Of a DNA stretch of 64,000 nucleotides, positions 14,001 to 27,501 are shown piece after piece. Both the position numbers and the translations under genes were made by a program. The stretch is from Plectrocnemia conspersa. Its lineage: Eukaryota > Arthropoda > Insecta > Trichoptera > Polycentropodidae. The stretch is from NCBI GenBank assembly GCA_009617715.1, contig VTFK01000119.1, forward strand, positions 1 to 64,000, written 5' to 3'. Within the stretch, counting starts at the first letter, position 1, and each line of letters starts with the position of its first letter. The notes beneath the pieces were generated by a model. That model was given only the letters and a program-made list of their open reading frames with translations, searched no databases and had not been told where the DNA came from.

Positions 14001-15131
14001 TTGAAAAATCTTCAGAAAGCCCAGTATCTAAGTCCTACTAGACTCTAAAGATCTAGTCGAGTCCTGACTTGTATACATATTGCGTATACAAGTCAGGACA
14101 TCCGTCTTCGGGAATGAGCAATATTCTTCTCCGTTAATCTAGGTTCGTTTTGAGTAATCGAAATAATGAATTAATGGAATTTTGTGAAAACATGCATTAA
14201 ATATATGCCGTAAAACATATTTCGCTAACGGTTTTATTATACCTTGTTGCAAATTTTATGCCGTTAAATAGCTATGTTTTAATTTAATTTGTAAAATTGC
14301 TATCGGAGCATATATACTTATATTTAAAATGTAAATAAAGAGCTTAAATTAAAAACGTAAATATATTAATCTCATAATTGATGAAAATTTGATAATTACA
14401 GAATAATTATAGAATGCGATTTTAAGATCAAAAATAAATAAACATATAACTAAAATTATATATTTAATAAAACGTTTATAATACATACAATATATTCATT
14501 ATCGTTAAATAAAAATCTTAAAATCTTGAATATATTTATTTAAGACTCAAATCCTGAGAACTTCCTAAATATAGCATAGTAAAAATCTTGATTCTCGGGT
14601 TTTCAAAAAAGTTTTGACAATCAAATTCCATTGTAATAATAACTTAATTTTATATTATAATATTTTTTTAATTATTTATATATCTTTAAACGCAAATGAA
14701 ATAAATTACAATTCAGATAATTCCAGAGCGTCATCAGTACGAACATTTTTCACGCAACTTTTCACATTACTTAATAAAAAAAGAGCGAAGCGTAAATGTG
14801 CAGAGTTTTCAGCTCGTTATTTAAAAGCGTTCATATTTCATTCCAGGGGTTTTTTATATGTACGTATAAATTATACAATGAACCGTCCCTATAATACTAT
14901 AATCGATTTTGACTTGTGTACAAGATGTACATAATACGTAACAATTCTACGAATGATATTTTAATAAAGAGAAATAAATAAACGTCTTCAGCGTCTGGTG
15001 GTGGCATTGTTTACCTCTTCATTAACCGAACGAGTGAGACCTGGTTTAATTTATATGTTATATAACGACAAAATAAATGTAGAAGTAACCAAAATAACTA
15101 TTTTTATATTGGAATAAACGTAACGAAAATA
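11061..15131. other. Gene-free AT-rich stretch with small palindromes
   Basis: No supported gene. 11740-12060 is locally less AT-rich and includes GGGTAAGG, a possible splice donor, near 11839; an orphan non-coding exon is conceivable but unproven. The sequence at 13559-13585, preceded by TA, begins CGAGGGATATTCGGAAAGTA and looks like a mariner/Tc1-type terminus, but no partner end was found. A 16-bp hairpin sits at 14061-14099. Confidence 0.4.
14061..14099. repeat. Perfect inverted repeat, 16-bp arms, 7-bp loop
   Basis: GTCCTGACTTGTATAC at 14061-14076 is exactly complementary to 14084-14099, with loop ATATTGC. It lies in non-coding DNA. It is not followed by a T-run, and bacterial-style terminator logic does not apply in this genome. 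Confidence 0.85.
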
Positions 15132-16949
15132 TTATTCATCATCAGTTTCGTCGTGATTGTTTTCGTGCTTCTGCGGTCTCGATTTACGTTTTTTGACACC
15201 TTTAGCTCTCCCATTTCGTTTTGAATTTCTTGAACCGTAGTCATTATAGTCTCCGTTATCAGCGCCTTCCGAGGAGTCTCCATGGGTTCCTGATTGCTTT
15301 TGAACGACTATACATCTGTAAAAACATGAAATATAATATATGAAGTAAAACAATTCCAAGAAGATCAAGTAGCATAAATTTCATAAAAAATAAATGTATA
15401 TTAAATCAGTGCTACATATACAAAATGTACATACTTATAATACTTTATATGGTAATTCAGCGAATCGAATCTCAATTCTCCTAAAAGTAAAACGCTGGGA
15501 TACAAAGGCGAATAACAAACAAATATACTCGTATATCTCAAAAGCCTTTTCTGAAGTATTTGGTTACTCAGGGATTCCAAATAATAAACAAAATAATACC
15601 TGCAAACTAAAGTGTCATAGTTGACACGAATACAGATCTGATAGATTATCAAAGTAAAACGCATCTTTTAGCGAGAACCTTCATCTACTCTCAAATTTTA
15701 TATTGCGAACTTAAGTGAAAGTTTCTCTAGCCCAAAACGTTTTCACTGAGATCGTAGGAATATTCTAATGATGGATAAGATTAAGAAAATGACGATAATC
15801 CATCTCAACAAAAATAAACAACAGATCGAATGTATATGAATAATTTTAAAACATAGACATACAAAAAAATTTTGATTCAACTGCCGTATTTATATCAATA
15901 ATGAGGTATTTTATCTTTCGTTGGTACTTGACAAGCGCAAGCCCAATGCATTAGAATGGGGTAAAACTGCACTAACTAATAAAATCAATCATATATAATG
16001 AATACTTACAAGTAAATATTATATTAACATCTATATAATTAATTATAAATTATTATATATAATTATTATAATTAATTACAAAAATATATTGTTATGCAAT
16101 TAAATACCTTGATTATTATATTAAATAGGTAACATTTATAGCATCTGTATACGACTATAAAACTAGTATTTTAAAATCAGACATTTATTATTTTAAATTA
16201 AATTAATTAATAATAAAGAGATGTCAAAAATTGGTTATGTCAAACAGATCATGTTCCAGCGTTTGGCTATTAATTCTCATTTTATTGGTCTATATTTTAA
16301 TTATATAAAAATAAAACAAATCTAGTAAATTTTATCTTCAACACAAACGTACTTAAAATAATTCAATTAAGGTATTTCAAAATCTTAAAACCTCAAATTT
16401 AACTATAATATATTTAAGACTACTAAATCATGAATTTCTTATTTTAAAAGGATGTGGCATATGCGTAACTAATATTGATAATAAATAATTTAATAGAATT
16501 TATTATAAACAGAAGGGAATTTTGATAGAATTATGTACACTTGAAAATAAACCAGACATTAATACATAATCTTAATCGGATAATATAATATATATTATAA
16601 TTATTTAAGGTAATAATTAACCTTAATGATTAAATTGGTAAATAAATATAATAATTTGAAACGCTTTTTTGCTAAGTTACATTAACCGAAAATATTTCAT
16701 CTTTCAATTCAATATGTGTATGGATAAACATTTTTGTATATAGAGGTATAAAATTATACATGAAAAAACTCTTAATGTGACAGAATCTTAATACCTTTTT
16801 ATGCGGTCGCTGGTGTCGTTATCGGCAATATTATTTTCCGAATTTTCTTGGTCGATGTTATTTTTTTCGATTTCGTTTTTGTCCGCCCCACAATACGCAC
16901 ATAAAGAAGTAAATAAAAATATAAAGCAGAGTTTTCTTCGGAAAAGCAT
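15132..16949 (-). CDS. Candidate small secreted protein, unassigned, at least 2 exons
   Basis: I do not recognise this protein. Exon 1 (16949-16795) starts at an ATG and encodes a basic-then-hydrophobic leader (MLFRRKLCFIFLFTSLCAYC), which reads as a signal peptide with likely cleavage near residue 22. A polar, Asn/Asp/Glu-rich segment follows, ending ...DTSDRIK. The donor is AAAAAG|GTATTAAG. Exon 2 (15315-15132) begins after a TTTTTACAG acceptor and encodes CIVVQKQSGTHGDSSEG, then an Asp/Asn/Gly stretch, a basic patch containing RAKGVKKRKSRPQK, an acidic tail (HDETDDE) and TAA. Phases match (2 nt + 1 nt), giving about 112 residues. A 60-nt cassette at 15494-15435 with good splice sites and the same phase could add 20 residues. 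The basic patch could be a proprotein-cleavage or heparin-binding segment. That is inference, and transcript evidence is lacking. Confidence 0.5.
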
Positions 16950-16999
16950 CGTCGTAATACTTTGCGTGTGTTCTCCTTACCGTTAGAGTGTAAAAATAT

Positions 17000-19900
17000 C
17001 AAGTAAGTATTCGATTTATATATAATATATTGTTGCTATATTAACATATTTTTCCGATATATTATATAATGAAGTATAATTAATATAAACTGAATATTTC
17101 TAAGACAGAGCAATTATGGAAGGTAAACTCTTATCAGCAAACCCATAATTTTATAAATAGCGTATATTTATAATACAGCACAAGAAATACACAAATATTA
17201 TTATTCCACATAAGATAAGTATTTTTCCTTTTAAATGGCCGACTTTCCTGCTAAAACAATCGATAGTATATTTTTAAATAATTTAAATCAAATATGTGAA
17301 AAAATACGATATGAAATAAAAAATACTGTAACAAAATATAAAGAGACATCTCTTAAGGGTTTTTGTTATTAAAAGCAAATAAAAGAAAACATAATTTATA
17401 AAAATGTAGATACGCATGCTCGTGCGTATTAAATTTCAGATTAAAAATTATCTGTACTAAATTATGACGTACACAAATATTAACTACATAAAACATAGAT
17501 AACCTTCGCTAAATTATTGTGTTATTTGATAATATTTGTATTATTAAAACGAGTTTTTACGCATGTTTTAAATAGATTATTTCGTAGTTAAATATATATT
17601 TACCTCATGCACGTTGTGCAGTTATTTTTTATGGAAACTATATTTTTAAACAGTATGATAACGCTTTAAATTATAGTAAAAAAACGTATTATTAAAATAA
17701 TGTTTGAGATATGTTATATGTAATTGTATCTGAGCGTGTGGTTTTTTTAATAAAATAATCAATTTAATAAAACTTCTGACCTGAGTTAATTTGCCATTAA
17801 AAATATTCTTTCTTAGTATTAATTATTTAAGAATATAAAATTAACGTCTCCAATGACCGCTGAAGTTCTTTGACGTTTACAAAAGTAACTTCGTATAATT
17901 ATTCCACATCTTATTTTGTTATTTTTATGTTAATTAATTTACTTTATATTTATTATATATATATATATACATATATTATTAAAAACATGCAATTAGTCAA
18001 GGACCAAAAATCTAATTAAATTTAAATAAATCTGATAAATATCTCATTCGACTATCGCACCAATTGAAGTTGGTGCATTTTGTTCGAGATTGTATATTTT
18101 TAGCAACAGTTGACTTTATACCTGTTCACTTGGAGACGGAATTTTGGTTAACCGTTTTTTTTTAATACACATTGCTTTTTTAGACACGATGGATCCCGTT
18201 TTAGCGTTATTTTCTTTGTTTCATTGTCTTGCGTTCTATTTGGTAAAGTCGTTCTTTCTCTTTAAAAATTCTAGGGATAGACATATCTATTTTAAGTTAA
18301 TTTTGTACAACTTATTGCAACGCGACGACGATAGTTCCAACATCATCAGCAAATATGTAATAGTTTTATGAAAGAGCAGTGTATTTTACTTAATCCTGCT
18401 CTAGATTATATAGCTGTAGAAGTTTATATTGTTATTTTGTAACAAACATTTGTATGTCTTGTATTATGGGATGATCTGGTAAAACACTTGGATAAACATA
18501 TTTTCTTCTTACTGCGTTTTAAATAACCTAAAACAATTATTCACTTTTTTAATCGATTGAATATTTTCTTGCATAAAAATAGCATAACGAATTGTAAGCT
18601 TAAGGGTATATTTAGGGCTTTCTATTTTCTTTGTAATACGACAATATTACCAAGCTCCCCCAAAAATATTCATTACGTGACTTGTGCATTGTGATAATTT
18701 TGAACTTTTCGCCTAGAAGGTCCAATTATTCAAAGGAATTTAGGCACAATAGGTACTACAAACTGCCATTTGGAAACCATACATCAATATGATTTTAAAT
18801 GAAATATATTATATCTGTATGTATACATATATAAATAATTAAATGTTTAATAAAAAAAACTTGCACAGATATATGATAAGAATTAATGTTTTTTGCGATA
18901 AACTCTATTTAGGAATGCCTGAGAACTGTTCTTCGTACATATGTATAACTTAAACGCGTCAGGGATAATTTGTACAAAAATAGACGTCATTTACTGATAA
19001 AAAATTATGTATATAGTTAAATAAATAAAAAGTATTTTTGTGTATTGTTAGTAGGCTTCCGACCCAGGTAGAAGCAGAAATGTATAATACCTTCGTGTCC
19101 CTGTTATTTTTAACAGGTACCCGGCAGTGGCGTAACTAGGGTATGTGCCGCCCAAGGCAATCCTTAAAATTGCTGTCCCCCCCCCATACATTTTTTTGCA
19201 GGGTCATAAAATCAGCATTGATTATTGTTAAGCTCTTGCTATTCGTAGATTTAAATAAATTTTAGATTATTCAGGGTTAAGAACCACACTAGACGATTCC
19301 ATCGCGAATATGCCGCCCTCAAGCAAGTGCCGCCCGGGGCGGCCCGCCCCCTCCGTCCCACCATACTTTTTATTTCTTCATATTAAATATATATCTCACA
19401 CAATTTTTAAGACGTATAATTCTGTGGCTATTCCTTAATTTCACGAAACTCATTTAAAGATTAAATGGGTAGTAAAAGTGGTGTATCGAAAAGGGACAGA
19501 AAATCCCCATCTAACTCTTTTTGTTTCATATATGAAGAAGAAAAAATTTGTTTGTAATACAAAAAATCTTTAACCGATAAAAACCATCTAAAACACTAGA
19601 ATGTGTATTGGCTCAATACATGTATCCTGAATCGAAAAATTGTGCTAAATACCGGCACTTTTTCAATAAAAGTCAAAACATGTTTTTTCTTTAAGATTAA
19701 CAGTTTATAAAGCAATTATAAAAGGTAACTGATAATTTACACTTGTGTATTTACAAGAAGCATGTTTAATATGACGCGTTGAAAATAATGGAAAATATTT
19801 ACAAGAGATAATTTATAATATAGCAATATTTATTTTTAAAAATCATTTAACCTTTTGTACTTGCCAATCTAATGTTGTTGAACTTCCTGTAGTTTTCTTT

Positions 19901-22900
19901 TCTGTGTCATTAAGATATTATTTTTTTTATTTAAATACAATAAACGTATTTTCTAATACTTACGAACTTATATATTTTTACATTTATTTAAACCATATTA
20001 CTTATACTATAATGCAATTGGATTTGAATAGCTTTATTAGCAGTTTATTAGTATTGAAATGAGCTTATTTTTTCTTTATCAATAATGGCTTAACAGTTTT
20101 TGTAAAAATATTATTAAAATAATTAATTGTGTTTAATTAAGAGTAGAGGTGGCATATTGATTATTATTAATTAATAATTTGTAACTACGAGTATATCTAC
20201 GTATTTTTAATATGTAGATAGATTTGCATGGATTAAATTATCGAATAAAATCTCGTTATAGATAGTATAACACAATGATATCAAACGACGTTTAACATAA
20301 CAACCGATGATATTCGACTATGCGATTTACCAAGGTTATTATCAAATAATTTTTTTTATTTAATTCAAATCAGCAAAAAGATTAAATAAATAATACGGAT
20401 TTTTTTTGAAGATATTATCTTCCATGACAACGTTCGATTTAAAAGAAATATAAATATAATATGATACACGGTGGACAAAAAAAATATTATTATTACATTA
20501 GATAAATTATTGATTGGGTGTAATATTTTCTACTTTTATAATGATGCAATAGAAAGAAAGAAAAAAAGAACAAATCTTAAATAATATTTGAAAAGAAAAA
20601 TAGTTTAATGTGTATAACATATTTATTAAACGAGATTTTAGAACATATGTACATATGTTCAATTAAAATATTATTCTGAATCATAGTTTTCTCACTCTTT
20701 ATTTAATTTTTTTTATCTTAATCTTCGCCGTTTTCCATAAACTTTTCTAGAATATGAATCTATTTGGAACGATTTTAAAAACTTTTATTGAAATTGACGC
20801 ACTGAGCGTGAGAAATAAAACCTCTTACGCATTAAGAGCATCATAAATTCGTCCATCAACTTTTCGACCATGTGACACTATCGTCACTATCGGCAAATTG
20901 AAATCAAAACAGGTCTAAAAGTATTCATAGATTGCATGACCTTTTTTATATTCTGACCAGTGGGAGTCATAAATCAGAGTATTAAGGTTAAAACAACCCG
21001 TATAGTTTATTAATGTACAAACAGCGGCAGTACTTGAAATTTTATGATCTTATGATCCTTTGCTCGAAAGCCTGTAGTCGCTGAGTCACTGAAGCACAAT
21101 GATCACGAAACACTCCCTTATACCACTGGTTTGTCTTATTATAGAGGTGCTTTTATTTTTCAGGATATACGAGTGCTTCTAAAGTGTCTATGTAGAGCCA
21201 AAAAGCACCTGTTGGCTGAAATGTGATCGTAATATTTATGAATTCTTTATAATATATTTAAAAAAAGTAACATGACATTAAAATCCTTCAGCCAAATTAT
21301 CATTTTTCTTTATACTAACTATTTAACAAATTCTACTTTTGATCATACATAGAATATTTTTAGTTGAACAAATTTTTGAATATGCTATGATTTTTTTAAA
21401 GTATATTCTATCAATAATGTTTTAAATTGATTAAGATTCCTCCAAGATATTTGAGAAGGCTCTTCGATGATCGATAAAAAATGTTTTATTATCAAGAAAA
21501 TTTACAGTTGATATATTATGAAATAGTATAATACAAAATAAAATAATGTTCTGTATAATTTATGGCGGTATTAATCGATCCCGAGATATTATACACGAGT
21601 TTCGAAAAATCATTACAGCTGTTTTCAGGGTGAATATTTATCTCCATAATATTTTTAGTTTGTCTCGATCTGCGGTCAATCTATTTTAAATTACGTACGT
21701 CAACATTCTAAATTATAAATATTTTTGTACAAAACATATGTACATACTACATATATAAGGTGGTACATATAAGACGATATTCACTGTCGATATCTATCAT
21801 TCCTCGTTGGATTTGCGACAGTGTCACTTGGTAACCAACCACAAATCGAATCAACAAAGGTGTGTTTATAAATTAAATTTCGCAACGATCTTAGTTATGG
21901 CCACTGCCAAGTTTAACTTATATTGGGTTTATTTTAAAATAACGTGAGTTCATTACGATAATTCATTAAAGGCTATCGACTGATAACTATTATTTTTTTT
22001 CAGTTGATATAATAAATTATTATAATCGTTAAAAGTATAAAAAATAATCGATTAGATCATAATAAGTTTATATAAAATATTTTTTTTGAATAGAGTGAAT
22101 TTTGTGATACAAATTTATTTGATATATAGAGTGAATTTTGTGATGCAAAATTTATTATATATAAAATATATTTTAAATTAAATCGAAATTTTAGTGATTT
22201 TTAAATTATTCTAGTGTATATATATATTAGAAAGTTCAACTATAATTAAATCAGTCAAAAGATTTATATATTTAATTATACAAGATTTATATATAAATAT
22301 TTAAATATTAAAAAAAAATATATAGACACTGTTCATACAAAATTATATAAGATTTTTTTGATGTAATTTCCCCATATATTTTACATAAATATATATTTAA
22401 TTATACTTCCCCCTGTAGTACATTTTATTGTTGAAAGGTAAAAAAAAATCTTTGTTATAATATATAATAAAATATGTAAGGTTAGTTAGATAAAATTGTA
22501 AAAATGCTTAAATAATCACAAAATAATAATCAAACAATTATTTATTTCCATAAAAATATTAAATATGCTAAAAATATTTATATAATAAGTATATACTGTT
22601 CAAGTTAATTTAAATAAAACAATAGGTAATATCATTTCATAAATATTTTTACATTGTGATTTCGAATCGCCAAATATAGCCATTATTATGAAAACCTTTT
22701 TTCAAAAAATCTTTTTAACATACTGTTTTATAATTAGGAATTCCGCAATAATAAAAGGACCCTAATAATAACCTTCATATAAAAGTATTCTCTGTATATA
22801 CAAAAAGTATTTTATTTTATTATCTATTAAAATATTTTTTTAACGAACCAAATTTTTTTATTAAATTTACTTCATTTTCTAATACAAAACGGTTTTGCTC

Positions 22901-23700
22901 TCTTTATTTTTAGTTGTAGAATGTTTTTCACAAGAAGTTTTTCATTTTTTTAAATAGTCTTTAGTCTGCTAAACATATTTAGCTGAGATATTTACAAGAT
23001 CTATTCTTAAAACAGCTTTCATGTGGATAATAAAAAAACTACGAGTTATTTTTTTATATTTTAGCTCAGATTTTGAGTAATCAAATATAACAATTCTTTT
23101 AATCGTAACTGAATTCAATTATTACAATTACTCTTTATAAAAAGCCTTTGTAACGTATTATATTTTATAATTGAGATAAGATATATTACAAAAAACTTCA
23201 TTAAATTATTTTTTCAAAAAAATATATACATATTTTAAAATATTTTTTATTCAGATTTATTATTTTTATATTAATAAATACATTAGAAAAATGTTTTAAA
23301 TATTTAGAAATCATTTAATGTTTAGAAATCAGCAGTTTATATTTAGAAATAAACATTTAATTAAAAATATTTTTATAAACAACGCTCCATCAAAATTATT
23401 ATTTTATATTTCCCTTAATAATTACAATTATTAATATTTTTTTATTATAATAAAAAATACAAACTAAATCTCTTTTAAATTTTTCTTATATTTTCTAATG
23501 TCAAATTAATTATGAATGTGATACATTAAAATAAATTAAGATCAATGAATAGAAAATCATCTATTTATTGATTTTAATCAACACTCACACCCACTACAAT
23601 CATTGTATTTAATATTGATAAATATCAATTTATCTGCGCAAATCATCACCTTTTTTCTGCTATAAATTCAAGCGATACTCAATTGATAACAATTGTATCC
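17000..23700. other. Long gene-free AT-rich stretch
   Basis: No supported gene. It holds a (TA)n tract near 17955-17980. An ATG-led 60-codon frame at 18189-18371 follows a TTTTTTAG acceptor-like site and is discussed under findings. A GC-rich, transposon-like island lies at 19128-19372. There is an exact 20-bp palindrome at 20641-20660, and a direct duplication of a roughly 40-bp AT-rich unit at 22090-22160. Confidence 0.45.
19128..19372. mobile_element. GC-rich DNA-transposon-like fragment
   Basis: This island stands out from AT-rich flanks. It opens with CAGTGGCGTAACTAGGG, a terminus shared by several non-autonomous DNA transposon families. It closes with CCGCCCGGGGCGGCCCGCCC and nearby GC-rich sequence. 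A C10 run lies near 19180. The right end does not show the expected inverted CAGTGGCG terminus, so it is a partial or degraded copy. The superfamily is not determined. Confidence 0.45.
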
Positions 23701-23715
23701 TATTAGCGAGGCAAA

Positions 23716-25658
<1,943 letters not shown>

Positions 25659-25699
25659 ATTATTTAATTAAATACACTGTATTATTTATTGTATAAAAT

Positions 25700-27350
25700 A
25701 TGAATAATTTAAGTTAAATAAGTTATAAGTAAAATCCTTGGATCTTTATTAAAAATATATAAATTAAATAGTGTAAATACATTTATGATTATAATCATTA
25801 TGTATCAATACATAATCATTATGAACCAATACATATAATTAATACCTTTACATAATATTTTTTATTATTTTATGATAAAATAAATGAGCAAAAATATATA
25901 CCAATATTTAAATTATTTTTATTTTTTTAAATGTGATAAAATGCATAAGTTATTGAGACTGCTATTAATCGAAAACAATACAATAAACTTGAAATTTAAA
26001 GAGTATATGTTTATATATTACTTTTTAGCATATATTTAAAATCTGTCAACTTTAATTTTTTTAATTTACTAATAATTCAACCTTGGCTAAATTGATTTAC
26101 CAAGCATTTTACTAAAATAAATATATACATATGAGTTGTTTAAACGTAGTAATCCAGCCTAACCAAATTATTTCAGGAATCAAGAAAAAAATGAATAAGC
26201 AAGTGTCTTATTTTACTTCTAAGTTAATCTTTGAAGATGATTTTCAAATACGTTTATCGAATTCTGCACTAAAACAAAAAAATACCTAACACTTTACTGA
26301 CCAATTACAGAATTAAAGGTCATTTGTAAAAAAATCGTTAACAGCCGATGACACATATATGCGTTATTTATAAAATGTTTCGATGCAGTGTATATGCTGT
26401 TGTCATATATGTAAAAATTAATTTATATAACTGGCCTCCAGCTTCAACAATAATAAACTTTGATGAGCCTTTTTTATAACAGTGATCCGTGGTCGTATAT
26501 TTTTTTATCTACGTTTGGATCTAGGTCTGTGTGCACTCATTCATTGTTAAACACCTAAAAAACACATGTCGATATTATTTACCAGTGTATTATTGATAAT
26601 ATAAGCGATTCTCTGCTGCCAAGGCTGTCAGAATTATGAAAATTTTTGAATATAAGTGTGTAAAAATAAGTTTTCCATTTCAATTTTTATATTATTTTAT
26701 TATCTTTAATATTTTTCATTTTTTGAATAGCCGCGATTTTGAAACAATATGGCATATCAGACTAATAAACGAAATTAGGGAAAAAAAACTCTTTTTTAAA
26801 TAAAAAAAATGTTACATGTTGATATGATAAAAACTATGACAGTTATTGTTTCCTGAAATTTCGTTATATTCGTTTTTAAAGTTGCGTCATGAGTCTCTGA
26901 ATAAGTAATTTCTAAAGAAATCTACGTAAAAAAGCATTTTTTTAATAAAACAACATACTGACAAGTTTTGCATCATTTGCAAAAAATCTTAAATTTAAAG
27001 AGATTACTTCTAAAGTTATAGTGAATTTACGAAAGATTTAAAAAAAATATGGCATGTTTTGTATTAACTCTGGTTTCGTAAAATACATCATCAGTTTACA
27101 ACATTAAAAATTCAACATTGATTTTATTCATAAATATTTGTGATTTTTTTTAAATTGAATTATGCATTATGAATAATTGTTATTTTATGGGTTATTAAAT
27201 GGGAAAATTTTGGTGGTTATTATCACAAATAAAATTGTTGATTTGATTAAACAACTTAAAGTTTAACTGGTTGAATTCTAGTTTGCATTTCTCTAAAAAT
27301 ATTAGTGCGCCAATCTGAACCAGTTCAAAAATATCCAATGATGTTGATAA
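25700..27350. other. Intergenic AT-rich stretch
   Basis: It contains the 3' flank of the aminotransferase gene and the 3' flank of the convergent zinc-finger gene, which has an AATAAA on the minus strand at about 27359-27364. No other gene was seen. Confidence 0.5.
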
Positions 27351-27501
27351 GCATTGTTTTTATTTCTTAGTTTAATTATAGCAAGCCACGAGTATTTTTA
27401 TAAAATAACATTTGATAATGTATTAGTATATATTTTAAGCTCATTCACATCTCCTAATATGGTTTTAAGTAAATTATTGTCCTGCATACACTATTTACAT
27501 T

